In this document: positions 12,971 through 24,829 of the stretch, piece after piece | Layout: each line of letters opens with the position of its first letter | Numbering within the stretch: position 1 is the first letter of the stretch | Source of the DNA: Balaenoptera acutorostrata | Lineage: Eukaryota > Chordata > Mammalia > Artiodactyla > Balaenopteridae | NCBI RefSeq assembly: GCF_949987535.1 | Contig: NC_080074.1 | Coordinates: 27,735,268 to 27,799,267, forward strand | Reading direction: 5' to 3' | Length of the DNA stretch: 64,000 nt | Translations under genes and position numbers: made by a program | Notes under the pieces: model-generated | What the model saw: the letters and a program-made list of their open reading frames with translations, nothing else | Told to the model about the DNA's origin: nothing | The model's database searches: none

Positions 12971-13878
12971 ATGAAAAGGCAGAGGGCTATGTACCAGATG
13001 AAGGAACAAGAGAAAACCCCAGAAAAACAACTAAATGAAGTGGAGATAGGCAACCTTCCAGAAAAAGAATTCAGAATAATGATAGTGAACATGATCCAGG
13101 ACCTCGGAATAAGAATGGAGGCAAAGATTGAGAAGATGCAAGAAATGATTAACAAAGACCCTGAAGAATTAAAGAACAAACAAACAGATATGACCAACAC
13201 AATAACTGAAATGAAAACTACACTAGAAGGAATCAATAGCAGAATAACTGAGGCAGAAGAACGGATAAGTGACCTGGAAGACAGAATGGTGGAATTCACT
13301 GCTGCAAAACAGACTAAAGAAAAAAGAATGAAAAGAAATGAAGACAGCCTAAGAGACCTCTGGGACAACATTAAACGCAACAACATTCGCATTATAGGGG
13401 TCCCAGAAGGAGAAGAGAGAGAGAAAGGACCAGAGAAAATATTTGAAGAGATTATAGTCGAAAACTTCCCTAACATGGGAAAGGAAACAGCCACCCAAGT
13501 CCAGGAAGCGCAGAGAGTCCCATACAGGATAAACCCAAGGAGAAACACACGCCAAGACACATAGTAATCAAATTGGCAAAAATTAAAGACAAAGAAAAAT
13601 TATTGAAAGCAGCAAGGGAAAAACGACAAATAACATACAAGGGAACTCCCATAAGGTTAACAGCTGATTTCTCAGCAGAAACTCTGCAAGCCAGAAGGGA
13701 GTGGCATGATATACTTAAAGTGATGAAAGGGAAGACCCTACAACCAATATTACTCTACCCGGCAAGGATCTCATTTAGATTTGATGGAGAAATCAAAAGG
13801 TTTACAGACAAGCAAAAGCTAAGAGAATTCAGCACCACCAAACCAGCTCTACAACAAATGCTAAAGGAACTTCTCTAA
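12971..13878 (+). pseudogene. L1 ORF1 (RNA-binding chaperone), frameshifted
   Basis: L1 ORF1p binds L1 RNA as a coiled-coil trimer and acts as a nucleic-acid chaperone. The first part, 12971-13564 (197 codons), contains a long heptad-rich acidic/basic segment consistent with the coiled coil, followed by the start of the RRM domain (NIRIIGVPEG at ~13380). The second part, 13573-13878 (101 codons), holds the rest of the RRM and the C-terminal domain (KAAREKRQITYKG, ARISFRFDGE). An extra AC in an acac run near 13545 shifts the frame, so the first frame ends at a stop at 13562. Together they have about the usual ORF1p length of ~300 residues. Confidence 0.9.
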
Positions 13879-13936
13879 GTGGGAAACACAAGAGAAGAAA
13901 AGGACCTACAAAAACAAACCCAAAACAATTAAGAAA

Positions 13937-16900
13937 ATGGTCATAGGAACACACATATCGATAATTACCTTAAACGTGAATGGATTAAATGCCCCAACCA
14001 AAAGACATAGACTGGCTGAATGTATACAAAAACAAGACCCATATATATGCTGTCTACAAGAGACCCACTTTAGACCTAGGGACACATACAGACTGAAAGT
14101 GAGGGGATGGAAAGAGATATTCCATGCAAATGGAAATCAAAAGAAAGCTGGAGTAGCTATACTCATATCAAATAAAATAGACTTTAAAATAAAGAATGTT
14201 ACAAGAGACAAGGAAGGACACTACATAATGATCAAGGAATCAATCCAAGAAGAAGATATAACAATTATAAATATATATGCACCCAACATAGGAGCACCTC
14301 AATACATAAGGCAACTGCTAACAACTATAAAAGAGGAAATCGACAGTAACACAATAATAGTGGGGGACTTTAACACCAATGGACAGATCATCCAAAATGA
14401 AAATAACTAAGGAAACAGAAGCTTTAAATGACACAATAGACCAGATAGATTTAATTGATATATATAGGACATTCCATCCAAAAACAGCAGATTACACGTT
14501 CTTCTCAAGTGTGCATGGAACATTCTCCAGGATAGATCACATCTTGGGTCACAAATCAAGCCTCAGTAAATTTAAGAAAATTGAAATCATATCAAGCATC
14601 TTTTCTGACCACAACGCTATGAGATTAGAAATGAATTACAGGGAAAAAAACGTAAAAAAGACAAACCCATGGAGGCTAAACAATACGTTACTAAATAACC
14701 AAGAGATCACTGAAGAAATCAAAGAGGAAATCAAAAAATACCTAGAGACAAATGACAATGAAAACACGACGACCCAAAACCTATGGGATGCAGCAAAAGC
14801 AGTTCTAAGAGGGAAGTTTATAGCTATACAAGCCTACCTAAAGAAACAAGAAAAATCTCAAGTAAACAATCTAACCTTACACCTAAAGAAACTAGAGAAA
14901 GAAGAACAAACAAAACCCAAAGTTAGCAGAAGGAAAGAAATCATAAAGATCAGAGCAGAAATAAATGAAACAGAAACAAAGAAAACAATAGCAAAGATCA
15001 ATAAAACTAAAAGCTGGTTCTTTGAGAAGATAAACAAAATTGATAAGCCATTAGCCAGACTCATCAAGAAAAAGAGGGAGAGGACTCAAATCAATAAAAT
15101 CAGAAATGAAAAAGGAGAAGTTACAACAGACACCGCAGAAATACAAAGCATCCTAAGAGACTACTACAAGCAACTTTATGCCAATAAAATGGACAACCTG
15201 GAAGAAATGGACAAATTTTTAGAAAGGTATAACCTTCCAAGACTGAACCAGGAAGAAACAGAAAATATGAACAAACCAATCACAAGTAATGAAATTGAAA
15301 CTGTGATTAAAAATCTTCCAACAAACAAAAGTCCAGGACCAGATGGCTTCACAGGTGAATTCTATCAAACACTTAGAGAAGAGCTAACACCTATCCTTCC
15401 CAAACTCTTCCAAAAAATTGCAGAGGAAGGAACACTCCCAAACTCATTCTATGAGGCCACCATCACCCTGATACCAAAACCAGACAAAGACACTACAAAA
15501 AAAGAAAATTACAGACCAATATCACTGATGAATATAGATGCAAAAATCCTCAACAAAATACTAGCAAACAGAATCCAACAACACATTAAAAGGATCATAC
15601 ACCACGATCAAGTAGGATTTATCCCAGGGATGCAAGGATTCTTCAATATACGCAAATCAATGTGATACACCATATTAACAAATTGTAGAATAAAAACCAT
15701 ATGATCATCTCAATAGATGCAGAAAAAGCTTTTGACAAAATTCAACACCCAGTTATGCTAAAAACTCTCCAGAAAGTGGGCATAGAGGGAACCTACCTCA
15801 ACATAATAAAGGCCATATATGACAAACCCACAGCAAACATCATTCTCAATGGTGAAAAACTGAAAGCATTTCCTCTAAGATCAGGAACAAGACAAGGATG
15901 TCCACTCTCACCACTATTATTCAACATAGTTCTGGAAGTCCTAGCCACGGCAATCAGAGAAGAAAAAGAAATAAAAGGAATACAAATTGGAAAAGAAGAA
16001 GTAAAACTGCGGATGACGTGATACTATACATAGAGAATCCTAAAACTGCCACCAGAAAACTGCTAGAGCTAATTAATGAATATGGTAAAGTTGCAGGATA
16101 CAAAATTAATGCACAGAAATCTCTTGCATTCCTATACACTAATGATGAAAAATCTGAAAGAGAAATTATGGAAACACTCCCATTTACCATTGCAACAAAA
16201 AGAATAAAATACCTAGGAATAAACCTACCTAGGGAGACAAAAGACCTGTATGCAGAAAACTATAAGACACTGATGAAAGAAATTAAAGATGATACCAACA
16301 GATGGAGAGATATACCATGTTCTTGGATTGGAAGAATCAACATTGTGAAAATGAGTATACTACCCAAAGCAATCTACAGATTCAATGCAATCCCTATCAA
16401 ATTACCAATGGCATTTTTTACGGAGCTAGAACAAATCATCTTAAAATTTGTATGGAGACACAAAAGACCCCGAATAGCCAAGGCGGTCTTGAGGGAAAGG
16501 GATGGAGCTGGAGGAATCAGACTCCCTGACTTCAGACTATACTACAAAGCTACAGTAATCAAGACAATATGGTACTGGCACAAAAACAGAAACACAGATC
16601 AATGGAACAAGATAGAAAGCCCAGAGATTAACCCATGCACCTATGGTCAACTAATCTATGACAAAGGAGGCAAAGATATACAATGGAGAAAAGACAGTCT
16701 CTTCAATAAGTGGTGCTGGGAAAACTGGACAGCTACATGTAAAAGAATGAAATTAGAATACTCCCTAACACCATACACAAAAATAAACTCAAAATGGATT
16801 AGAGACCTAAATATAAGACTGGACACTATAAAATTCTTAGAGGAAAACATAGGAAGAACACTCTTTGACATAAATCACAGCAAGATCTTTTTTGATCCAC

Positions 16901-18054
16901 CTCCTAGAGTAATGGAGATAAAAACAAAAATAAACAAATGGGACCTAATGAAACTTCAAAGCTTTTGCACAGCAAAGGAAACCATAAACAAGACAAAAAC
17001 ACAACCCTCAGAATGGGAGAAAATATTTGCAAATGAATCAACGGACAAAGGATTAATCTCCAAAATATATAAACAGCTCATTCAGCTCAATATTAAAGAA
17101 ACAAACACCCCAATCCAAAAATGGGCAGAAGACCTAAATAGACATTTCTCCAAAGAAGACATACAGACGGCCATGAAGCACATGAAAAGATGCTCAACAT
17201 CACTAATTATTAGAGAAATGCAAATCAAAACTACAATGAAGGGGCTCCCCTGGTGGCGCAGTGGTTGAGAATCTGCCTGCCAGTGCAGGGAACACGGGTT
17301 CGAGCCCTGGTCTGGGAGGATCCCACATGCCGCGGAGCAGCTAGGCCCGTGAGCCACAATTACTGAGCCTGCGCGTCTGGAGCCTGTGCTCTGCAGCAAG
17401 AGAGGCCGCGATAGTGAGAGGCCTGCGCACCGCGATGAAGAGTGGCCCCCACTTGCCGCACCTGGAGAAAGCCCTCGCACAGAAATGAAGACCCAACACA
17501 GCCATAAATAAATAAACAAATAAATTTAAAAATTTAAAGAAAAAAAAAACAAACTACAATGAGATATCACCTCACTCCTGTTAGAATGGGCATCATCAGA
17601 AAATCTACAAACAACAAATGCTGGAGAGGGTGTGGAGAAAAGGGAACCCTCTTGCACTGTTGGTGGGAATGTAAATTGATACAGCCACTATGGAGAACAA
17701 TATGGAGGTTCCTTAAAAAACTAAAAATAGAATTACCATATGACCCAGCAATCCCACTACTGGGCATATACCCAGAGAAAACCGTAATTCAAAAAGACAC
17801 ATGCACCCGAATGTTCATTGCAGCACTATTTACAATAGCCAGGTCATGGAAGCAACCTAAATGCCCATCAACAGACGAATGGATAAAGAAGAGGTGGTAC
17901 ATATATACAATGGAATATTACTCAGCCATAAAAAGGAACGAAATTGAGTCATTTGTTGAGAAGTGAATGGATCTAGAGACTGTCATACAGAGTTAAGTAA
18001 GTCAGAAAGAGAAAAACAAATATCATATATTAACGCATGTATGTGGAACCTAGA
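13937..18054 (+). pseudogene. L1 ORF2 (endonuclease-reverse transcriptase), multiply broken
   Basis: It starts 58 bp after ORF1. The N-terminal apurinic-like endonuclease is recognisable (TLNVNGLNAP, QETHF, VGDFN, then FSDHNA at ~14605). The reverse transcriptase follows, with SPGPDG at ~15330, DAEKAFD (motif A) at ~15717 and [10 protein letters not shown] (motif B) at ~15885. Four kinds of damage are visible. About 11 nt are missing after GDFNT near 14384. A 4-nt unit of an atca repeat is lost near 15660. About 10 nt are missing near 16009, which removes the start of the FADD catalytic box (motif C) and shifts frame. Stops occur at 17966 and 17994 in the C-terminal segment. A SINE interrupts it at 17241-17549. 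Confidence 0.93.
17241..17549 (+). mobile_element. Long CHR-type SINE inside L1 ORF2
   Basis: The target duplication aaactacaatga lies on both sides (~17228-17239 and 17551-17562). The G-rich subfamily text gagccacaattactgagcc and gcgcgtctggagcc matches the copies at 37213 and 43625. It interrupts the C-terminal ORF2 segment of the L1. Confidence 0.95.
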
Positions 18055-18265
18055 AAAATGGTACAGATGAGCCGGTTTGCAGGGCAGAAGTTGAGACACA
18101 GATGTAGAGAACGGACATATGGACACCAAGGGGGGAAAACTGCGGTGGGGTGGGGATGGTGGTGTGCTGAATTGGGCGATTGGGATTGACATGTATACAC
18201 TGATGTGTATAAAATTGATGCCTAATAAGAACCTGCAGTATAAAAAAACAAACAAACAAAACAAC

Positions 18266-18350
18266 TAATACTAAACTTTCATTGGGTTATTTGTATGGAA
18301 ATATGTTAATATAAATGTTTCAGACATTACATGAAATTTCTAAAAATCTT
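18266..18350 (+). other. Probable L1 3' transduction
   Basis: After the first L1 A-rich tail (~18242-18265) comes ~85 bp that is not L1, as judged against the L1 end at 8880-8901. A second run of 16 A's (18351-18366) follows, and only then the right target duplication. This is the layout of an L1 transcript that read through its own signal and was polyadenylated downstream. A TATAAA variant poly(A) signal lies at 18310-18315. Confidence 0.8.
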
Positions 18351-18378
18351 AAAAAAAAAAAAAAAAGTCTGCTTATAG

Positions 18379-18984
18379 CTGAAAGTGCCTAGAAATCCTG
18401 ATGGGACAAGACATACTACAGAGATTAAATTAATTAGCAGTCAAAGCTAATCAGCAGTAATAAGATTAAATAAGTAATAAGATTAAACATAGGTGGGGTA
18501 CTAGACAAAAATGTCTGGAGATAACATGTTTGGTTTTAAGACTCCCCAATGGTCTTCTTGCCTTCAGTCTTGCCCCCTTCATGTTACACATCTACAGAGG
18601 ATATTCATAACTTTAGCGATTTGGTTATGAACAAAAGATGGCAAAAAAACTGCAGCAACATGAAACATGCAGGAAAGAAACAGGTACTGAAAGCCATTAT
18701 AGAAAAATTTCAAGGTGGGGCCTGAACTAAAGTATCTACCTAATGGGACAGAAATAAAAGATAAACATGAACAATGTTATGAATCATGGAAAGAAATCTT
18801 AGAATACAGCAGTGATTTAGATACGTGGCTATATAATGGCTTGCTAATTTGTTTTCCCATAACCTAACTTACAATTACAAAGAGGGAAAAACCCAGACTG
18901 CATGCATAAACAAAGTGGATACTAAATAAGAAAGAAAAATCAAGGAAGGGGACATAAAACAGATGCAGAAATTGAAAGACACTA
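18379..18984. other. Unassigned sequence
   Basis: No coding exon or repeat family was recognised. A short local repeat of the type taataagattaaa occurs at ~18456-18485. Confidence 0.4.
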
Positions 18985-19670
18985 TGGCGGTCAAGAGATG
19001 AATGGATAAAGAAGATGTGGTAAATACATACAATGGAATATTACTCAGCCATAAAAAAGAACGAAATTCTGCCATTTGCAGCAACGTAGACGGACCTAGA
19101 TAGTATTATGGTTTTTTTTTAAACTTTAGTTTTATTTATCTATTTATTTTTTGCCACGCAGTGTGGCTTGCGGGATCTTAGTTCCTGACCAGGGATTGAA
19201 CCTATGCCCTCAGCAGTGAAAGTGTGAAGTCCTAACCACTGGACCACCAGGGGATTCCCAGTATTAAGTTTAGTGAAACAAGTCAGACAGAGAAAGACAA
19301 ATATTCTATGTTATCACTTATATGTGAAATCTAAAAAGTAAAACAAACAAATGTATATAACAAAACAGAAACAGAAGACTCACATAAATAGCAAACAAAC
19401 TAGTGGTTACCAGTTGGGAGAGAAAAGGGGACGGGGCAAGATAGACGTATGGGATTAAGAAACACAAACTGCTATGTATAAAATAAATAAACAACAAGGA
19501 TATATTGCACAACACAGGAAAATATAGCCATTATTTTGTATTAACTTTAAATGGAGTATAATCTATAAAAATATTCAATCACTATGTTGTACACTAATAA
19601 TGTAACATTGTAGGTTGACTGTATTTCAACAAATAAATAAAAACAAATATTGTTTTACCTTAAAAAAAAA
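18985..19670 (+). mobile_element. L1 3'-end fragment
   Basis: It starts in ORF2 C-terminal text (aatggataaagaagatgtgg; [13 protein letters not shown] reading at ~19030) and runs through a 3' UTR (cagaaacagaagactcaca, ctagtggttaccag) to an A-rich end. It is interrupted by a short reverse SINE at 19111-19259. It is more diverged than the L1s at 7101 and 12891. Confidence 0.8.
19111..19259 (-). mobile_element. Short CHR-type SINE, reverse
   Basis: The T-rich end at 19111 is followed by gccacgcagtgtggcttgcgg, and the head complement ggaccaccaggggattccc is at the right. The target repeat agtatta lies on both sides (~19102 and 19260). It is nested in an L1 fragment. Confidence 0.88.
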
Positions 19671-19680
19671 GGCACTACAG

Positions 19681-20004
19681 GGGACTTCCCTGGTGGCACA
19701 GTGGTTAAGAATCCGCCTGCCAATGCAGGCGACACGGGTTCGAGCTCTGGTCCGGGAAGATCCCACATGCTGCGGAGCAACTAAGCCCGTGTGCCACAAC
19801 TACTGAACCTGTGCTCTAGAGCCCATGTGCCACAACTACTGAGCCCGCGCGCCTAGAGCCCATGCTCCACAACAAGAGAAACCACCACAATGAGAAGCCC
19901 GCTCCCGCTCGCCGCAACTAGAGAAAGCCCGCATGCAGCAATGAAGACCCAACAGAGACAAAAATAAATACATAAAATAAATAAATTTATTTAAAAAAAA
20001 AAAA
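19681..20004 (+). mobile_element. Long CHR-type SINE
   Basis: A well-preserved head and B box (gggttcgagctctgg). The target duplication aaaaggcactacag lies at ~19667-19680 and 20003-20016. It sits at the A-rich end of the preceding L1 fragment, a usual landing site. Confidence 0.93.
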
Positions 20005-20016
20005 AAGGCACTACAG

Positions 20017-20479
20017 TGGCCAAAAAAAATCACAGATTTTTTCCTTGGGAAATTGATACAGAAATATCACTTTTATTACGGAAAGATTATTAAGGGAGGG
20101 GCTTTTTAAGACAGGAAAAGAAGAGCTGTGTTTTGTTGTAATGAATTTAAAAGTTTGGACAGATATCTAGTTAGTAATATTCTAAGAACAATGACATTGG
20201 GAATAAGGCTGAGGAAATTAAAAAATGTATAATGGAGCAGGTTGCATGTCATCTATATAATGAACGTAATTGAAGCTCTCAGAACAAATTTTAGCAAGAC
20301 ATGGTATATAAGGCAGAGCCCTGAGGAATCTCTATTGTAACTACAGATAAGGGAGAAAGTACCTTCTAAAGAGAAACTAAAAACGTAAACCAAGCTCCAG
20401 GTCCGTACATGCAGCTGCTTTCAGAATTGCTCCCCACCAGATGATCCACAGTCTTCAGACCCAACATAACCAACAATAG
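20017..20479. other. Unassigned sequence
   Basis: Nothing was recognised except weak resemblance of 20300-20350 (cagagccctgaggaatctc) to reverse L2 text. Confidence 0.35.
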
Positions 20480-21230
20480 GTTTATCTTCCTCACTCTCTG
20501 TTTCCCCGCTTGTATGAGTGGCACCACCATCTACCTGAACACCTCTGTCAGAAACTTGAGAGGTCTCCTACCTCTTCCTTATCTCTCCCTACCCACATCA
20601 AGTCCGGTGAACTACTGCTGTTAACTAAAGTTCTTAAACATAGTCCTCTCTTTAACTTTCCCCCTTCCTGTTCCCGTTGCTGGTCCTTTCATGTAGATCT
20701 TCAACAAATTTCACCTGGACTATTGTAACAGTTTCATAGCAAGTCCCTCTGACTCCAATCTTTCCATGCATCACCTTATCCCAAATACAGAACCTACTTA
20801 AGGATTTCCTAATGCATAAACTTTGGGGATGTCAGTTTGATTCTTAGAATTTGGCAATGAAAATAAAACCTAAACTCCTCAGCACAACACAAAATCCTTC
20901 ATAAGACCCTTCTTACATTCCCTCCTCGTATTCTGGGTCCCATCCAAGCTGAACTACTTGCAGTTTCCCCAGCTTACTCTATGACATACTGTTCTCAGCC
21001 TGTGAAGCTTTTTCCCCATTCTCCATGGCTAACTCCTAACCATCCTTCAAATGTCAATCTCTTGATTTGTTTATTTACTCTACTATCTTCCTTCCTTGAC
21101 TATAAACAACTTACAAACAACGATTGTGTTTTTGATCACCCATCACTTCAAGCAGCTCAATGACTGCATATTCATTAATTCCAGAAGCATGTCCTGCCAT
21201 AAATGTGCCAGCCCAGTGCTAGTTACTGGG
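20480..21230 (+). repeat. L2 LINE remnant, forward
   Basis: The pyrimidine-rich text follows the order of the L2 3' region: cacctggactattgtaacag at ~20713, cctaaactcctcagcac at ~20870, ttcataagacccttcttac at ~20898, and atggctaactcctaaccatcc at ~21024. Reading frames are broken. Confidence 0.8.
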
Positions 21231-21887
21231 TGAATAAAAGCAAAGTGAATAAAACAAGTGAATAAAAACAAAGTTTGCTCAAACAAACAATTTTAAAAAG
21301 CCACTTCTTAGTTTTAGTTTCTTGGTTTAGTAGGGAATAAGATAGATATGAAAGAAATAAGAATCAAAAGAAGTAAACAAATTAAAGCCAGAGTTAGATA
21401 TGAGGTAAGAATCAATGTAATAAAATGTGAGTACTTGGAAACAGAGGGGCAACTGTAGTTCCTAAAGGAACTGAAAAATATATATACTGCCCAATCATTT
21501 GCTGTACCCCAATTTTTTCTGCAATAACTCAAAATCTGTTAAATAAATGGATAGAGGGCTGAGGACAAGATCAAGTATTCATCAAGAAGATGAATAAAAA
21601 CAATACATAAAATGACTACATCACAGAATGGAAAAATTTTCAAGAACTCTTACAAAATTCCCTGAAAGCTTTGGTTAAACTCCCCCACTAAAATAAAGGA
21701 AAAGAAGTACTATTTCATTTTAGCTACTCTATATATGTAGATTTAAAAATACAATTTAATAGGTGATCATACTGGGTGTTAATTCCTTCATGCAAAGTAC
21801 AACCTCAGAAGTTTGTTAATAGAAGGAAAGTTATGTATTTCTTTAGTGTTCAGTGAGAGTTGAAGAAGAAAAGAAAATAGAACTTAC
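21231..21887 (-). other. MRPL42: MRPL42 intron sequence downstream of exon 5
   Basis: On the minus strand this begins with the donor GTAAGTT directly after exon 5. No acceptor plus exon encoding the expected C-terminus (YHRCRKNLNPPKDR in human, from memory) was found to the left, here or down to coordinate 1. Confidence 0.55.
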
Positions 21888-22051
21888 TGTCCACGAGGAT
21901 ACCAACGGTGCTTAGTAGTAAAGAACATTTTGCTAAGTTGTTCTATCATGGGTCCTTGCTCTAAGTGTTCACCTTTTTCTTCTAATCTGGTTTTCAGCAC
22001 TAGATCATGTGTTTCTTCATTATTCTGCACAGGATCTGGCCGAGGGATAGG
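21888..22051 (-). CDS. MRPL42: MRPL42 coding exon 5 (mL42)
   Basis: This encodes residues ~74-127 of mL42, a protein of the mitochondrial large ribosomal subunit. The exon is 164 bp. The acceptor TTTTGCAG lies upstream (22059-22052 on the minus strand) and the donor CA|GTAAGTT downstream. Translation starts [16 protein letters not shown] and ends [13 protein letters not shown] plus the two bases CA, colinear with human MRPL42. It enters in phase 0 after exon 4. The split codon CA+G would give Gln where human has Arg (inferred). Reading through the donor would end after one more residue at TAA. No disabling change is seen, so the exon looks functional. A longer frame reaching 22069 includes intron and should not be used. 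Confidence 0.96.
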
Positions 22052-22225
22052 CTGCAAAATCATCAGCAATGAACAACATCAAAATGTAGGAATGTTAGCC
22101 AGCATCTGATTGAGTTTACAGTAAAATAATTACCACACTGAGTACTTCATTATCGTACCTAAAGGTGGGTAAATAAGTCATCAGAACAGTTTCACTTAGT
22201 TGCACTATTCATTAAAGAATCAGAA

Positions 22226-22338
22226 TTTTTTTTTTGGCCACACCATGCAGGATCTTAGTTCCCTGACCAGGGATCGAACCCGTGCCCCCTGCAGTGGAAG
22301 CACAGAGTCCTAACCACTGGACCGCCAGGGAATTCCCC
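22226..22338 (-). mobile_element. Short CHR-type SINE, reverse, in MRPL42 intron 4
   Basis: The T-rich end is followed by ggccacaccatgcaggatctt, a B box complement (ggatcgaacccgtgc) and the head complement accgccagggaattcc. Short flanking repeats of the cagaa type are imperfect. It is in the sense direction of MRPL42. Confidence 0.9.
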
Positions 22339-23394
22339 AGAAATATTTTTCTTCTCATATCAAGTTTTGGGTTTCCTTTCCAATAATAAAGTTCTTATTT
22401 AAAGTTATTTTCCCCCAATAATAAAGTACTTATTACTTTAGTTTCTATTTCTCAAAACTATAAATTGTGCCCATTATTATTTTTTAACTTAAAAGTTTAG
22501 TCTCTACCTTGCATACCATTAAAGTAAGAGACAATGAAAAAACTTTAATAGAAAATGACACTTCTTATATCCAAAAGAAGCAGGAAATTTTTCAATGTTT
22601 TCATTTTAGGTGCCTGAAATGCCATCAAATGATGCTTTATGGTAATTCGAGTAGTTTTTTCCCCCAAAGACATTAATTACTAAAAAAATCTCATCTCCTC
22701 CCAACACATGAGTGATACAACATATGCCCATCAGCAACGCTGGCTGACTAAAGCCCTTAAAAATCAGTGTCTTGGAAAGTCAAGCTACCTATATTTTAAA
22801 TATTAAGTGATAACATATGTAACACAAGACTGTAACATTGCCTTGTTTTACAAATACCATATATATGTATTACAACACAATGAAAACCTGAATTTACCAT
22901 CAAAAAGGAAACAATTCAAACACAGATGTCTTTACATTCACACGCTGTTAATGACAACCGCTACATTCTACCACTGTACTGAATGTTACAGCATAGACTC
23001 ATATTTATTTAGTTTATGTACATGAAAAAATAAAAGCTCTTTAGAAGGCAATATATAAGTACATGATGGTGGCACAACTGACTAAGTACTATAGAGATGC
23101 AAATTAACAAAGATATTAGTGAGAAATAGAACAGGAGCCAAGTCAGAGCCTTGTCAGAGTGCAGAATGAATTCTAGAAGGAATAACAAACATTATAAATA
23201 AAGCAAAGTAGGTAAAAACATACAATAAGCAGGTGATCTTAAAAAATGGATCTCAAGAAATCAGATTATGAAAAGCTTTCAAAGTTAGATTTAAGTGTAA
23301 CAATTTGATTTAAGTAGAAATAAGGAACCACTTCCTTAGTGTGGGAGGGAATAAAGAGAAAGTATAATGAAGAGGTCAAGAATTGGGCTTTGGT
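22339..23394. other. MRPL42 intron 4, unassigned part
   Basis: AT-rich intron without recognised repeats or exons. Confidence 0.5.
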
Positions 23395-23580
23395 CAATAA
23401 CTACTATCTCTGTGACCTTGGAATAGTTATTTAAGCTCTTAATCTCCCTTTCGTAAAATCTAAGGAGTAATTATCTACCTAATAAGGGTTTGATGAGGAT
23501 TAAGTGAAATAATAACATGCTGAGCTGTCCCTCATACTCTTTGAGTTCAACAATGGTAGGTAGCTGTTAACATTTATTCT
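23395..23580 (+). repeat. MIR SINE
   Basis: It shows the MIR order: ctctgtgaccttggaatagtt, then taagctcttaatctccc, then gtttgatgaggattaagtg. It is ancient and lies in MRPL42 intron 4. Confidence 0.75.
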
Positions 23581-24829
23581 AAGGCCTCAAACAGGAAAAC
23601 AGTGATATAAATTTATTTAAAGAAAAAGCGCTCCTTAGACATTTTAAGTAATTTTATATGATCATCTCTTACATGTAGAGTGAAATATTAATATTTAAGT
23701 GTCTTTGCAAGTTACTATCAGACCCTGAGGTATACTAGCAAAGGCTAGATTAGAGCCTATAGTTTTCTTTTAGGTTACTATACTTGTTGCTAAAGATCAA
23801 ATGTTTTAACTATTATCAAACAGTTATTTTCAAGTGTTAATAAATGTTCACTGTCTCTCTTCCTATTCCCAACAGGCTCAATTCTAATATATCACAAATT
23901 CTCTCTGCTTTGTATTTCTTTTCCAGGCACACAGATAAAAGACATTGGAATTAATGGCTTCTTCGAAGTCTAAACCAAAAGCCTCTGCAGACTCAGAACT
24001 GATTTTTAGGTTGTATTTGATCTCCTTGATCAAACTTCAAAGAAAGGGTACATGAATATTTCAGTAAAAGGTAAAAACTAAAATAAAACTGAATTTCAAC
24101 TGTAAAAAAAACATTCAGAACTGTCATCCTGAATTTCCCTTGTTTTTCTTAAGAATTTTCAAATTTGACTTTTGAAATTTTCCACCAAATCAACCACTAA
24201 AAAGAATTTCCTAGTACTTACATTATTTTTCCAAATCATTATTTTTTTGCCCCTAGTTTAAAATCTTTATCTTCCTAAACCAGAAATCCTAAATTCTAGA
24301 AAAATATTTTTAGTTTTAATAAAACACATACCTGGCCGAAACAGAAAGAAGGATCTTTTTACCTGGATCCATGGACAATAATCAACATCTTTTAGATTCA
24401 AATGTAAATTACCAGAAAACCAAAGATACAAATCATCTTAACTTTCCTAAAGCCAGTGTCAGTAGGTGTTTCTACTTATGACCAGGATCTCTGTATGCAA
24501 TATGCCTTCCAGGGCCTAGAGAATGAAAGGGTCCACTAGAGTTGCAGCTACTTCCTTGAGAAAAGAAGAAAATCAAATCTAAATTTTAAGTCACCTTTAA
24601 ATATAGCTATTTAATGTTATGTACTAACTTCATGAAATTTGTAAATCTGGATTCAAAAAGAACATATTTTAACAGTAATATGTTTTCGAGAATGTTTCTT
24701 ATTGTAAATAAAGTCCAATCTATAATTTATTATTTGAGAAACAAAAACTTTCCATGCTTCTCCATGTAAATATCTCTTAGCCTTAAAACAGAAAACGCTT
24801 AAGCATGAAAAGAGAGGGCCAAATTTATT
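23581..24829. other. MRPL42 intron 4, unassigned part
   Basis: No repeat or exon was recognised. Confidence 0.45.

Larger units (their letters stand above)
12891..18363 (+). mobile_element. Nearly full-length L1 retrotransposon, inactivated
   Basis: A 15-bp duplication AAAGTCTGCTTATAG flanks it (12876-12890 and 18364-18378), and the insertion point reads as a typical TTT/AA L1-endonuclease site on the bottom strand. It starts within the end of the 5' UTR (about 80 bp before ORF1), so the promoter is missing. It carries both ORFs, a 3' UTR with a G-rich tract at ~18130-18165, and an A-rich tail. Breaks: a 2-nt insertion in ORF1, three small deletions and two late stops in ORF2, and a SINE at 17241. 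The duplication follows a second A tail, which indicates a 3' transduction (18266-18350). It is dead for autonomous transposition. Confidence 0.95.

Noticed and set aside
12952..13560. 202-codon minus-strand ORF, hydrophobic
   Set aside because: Exact antisense shadow of L1 ORF1, whose Lys/Glu codons read as Phe/Leu/Ser on the other strand.
22052..22069. Upstream ATG extending MRPL42 exon 5 frame
   Set aside because: These bases are the intron 4 acceptor region (TTTTGCAG); the true start codon is in exon 2.
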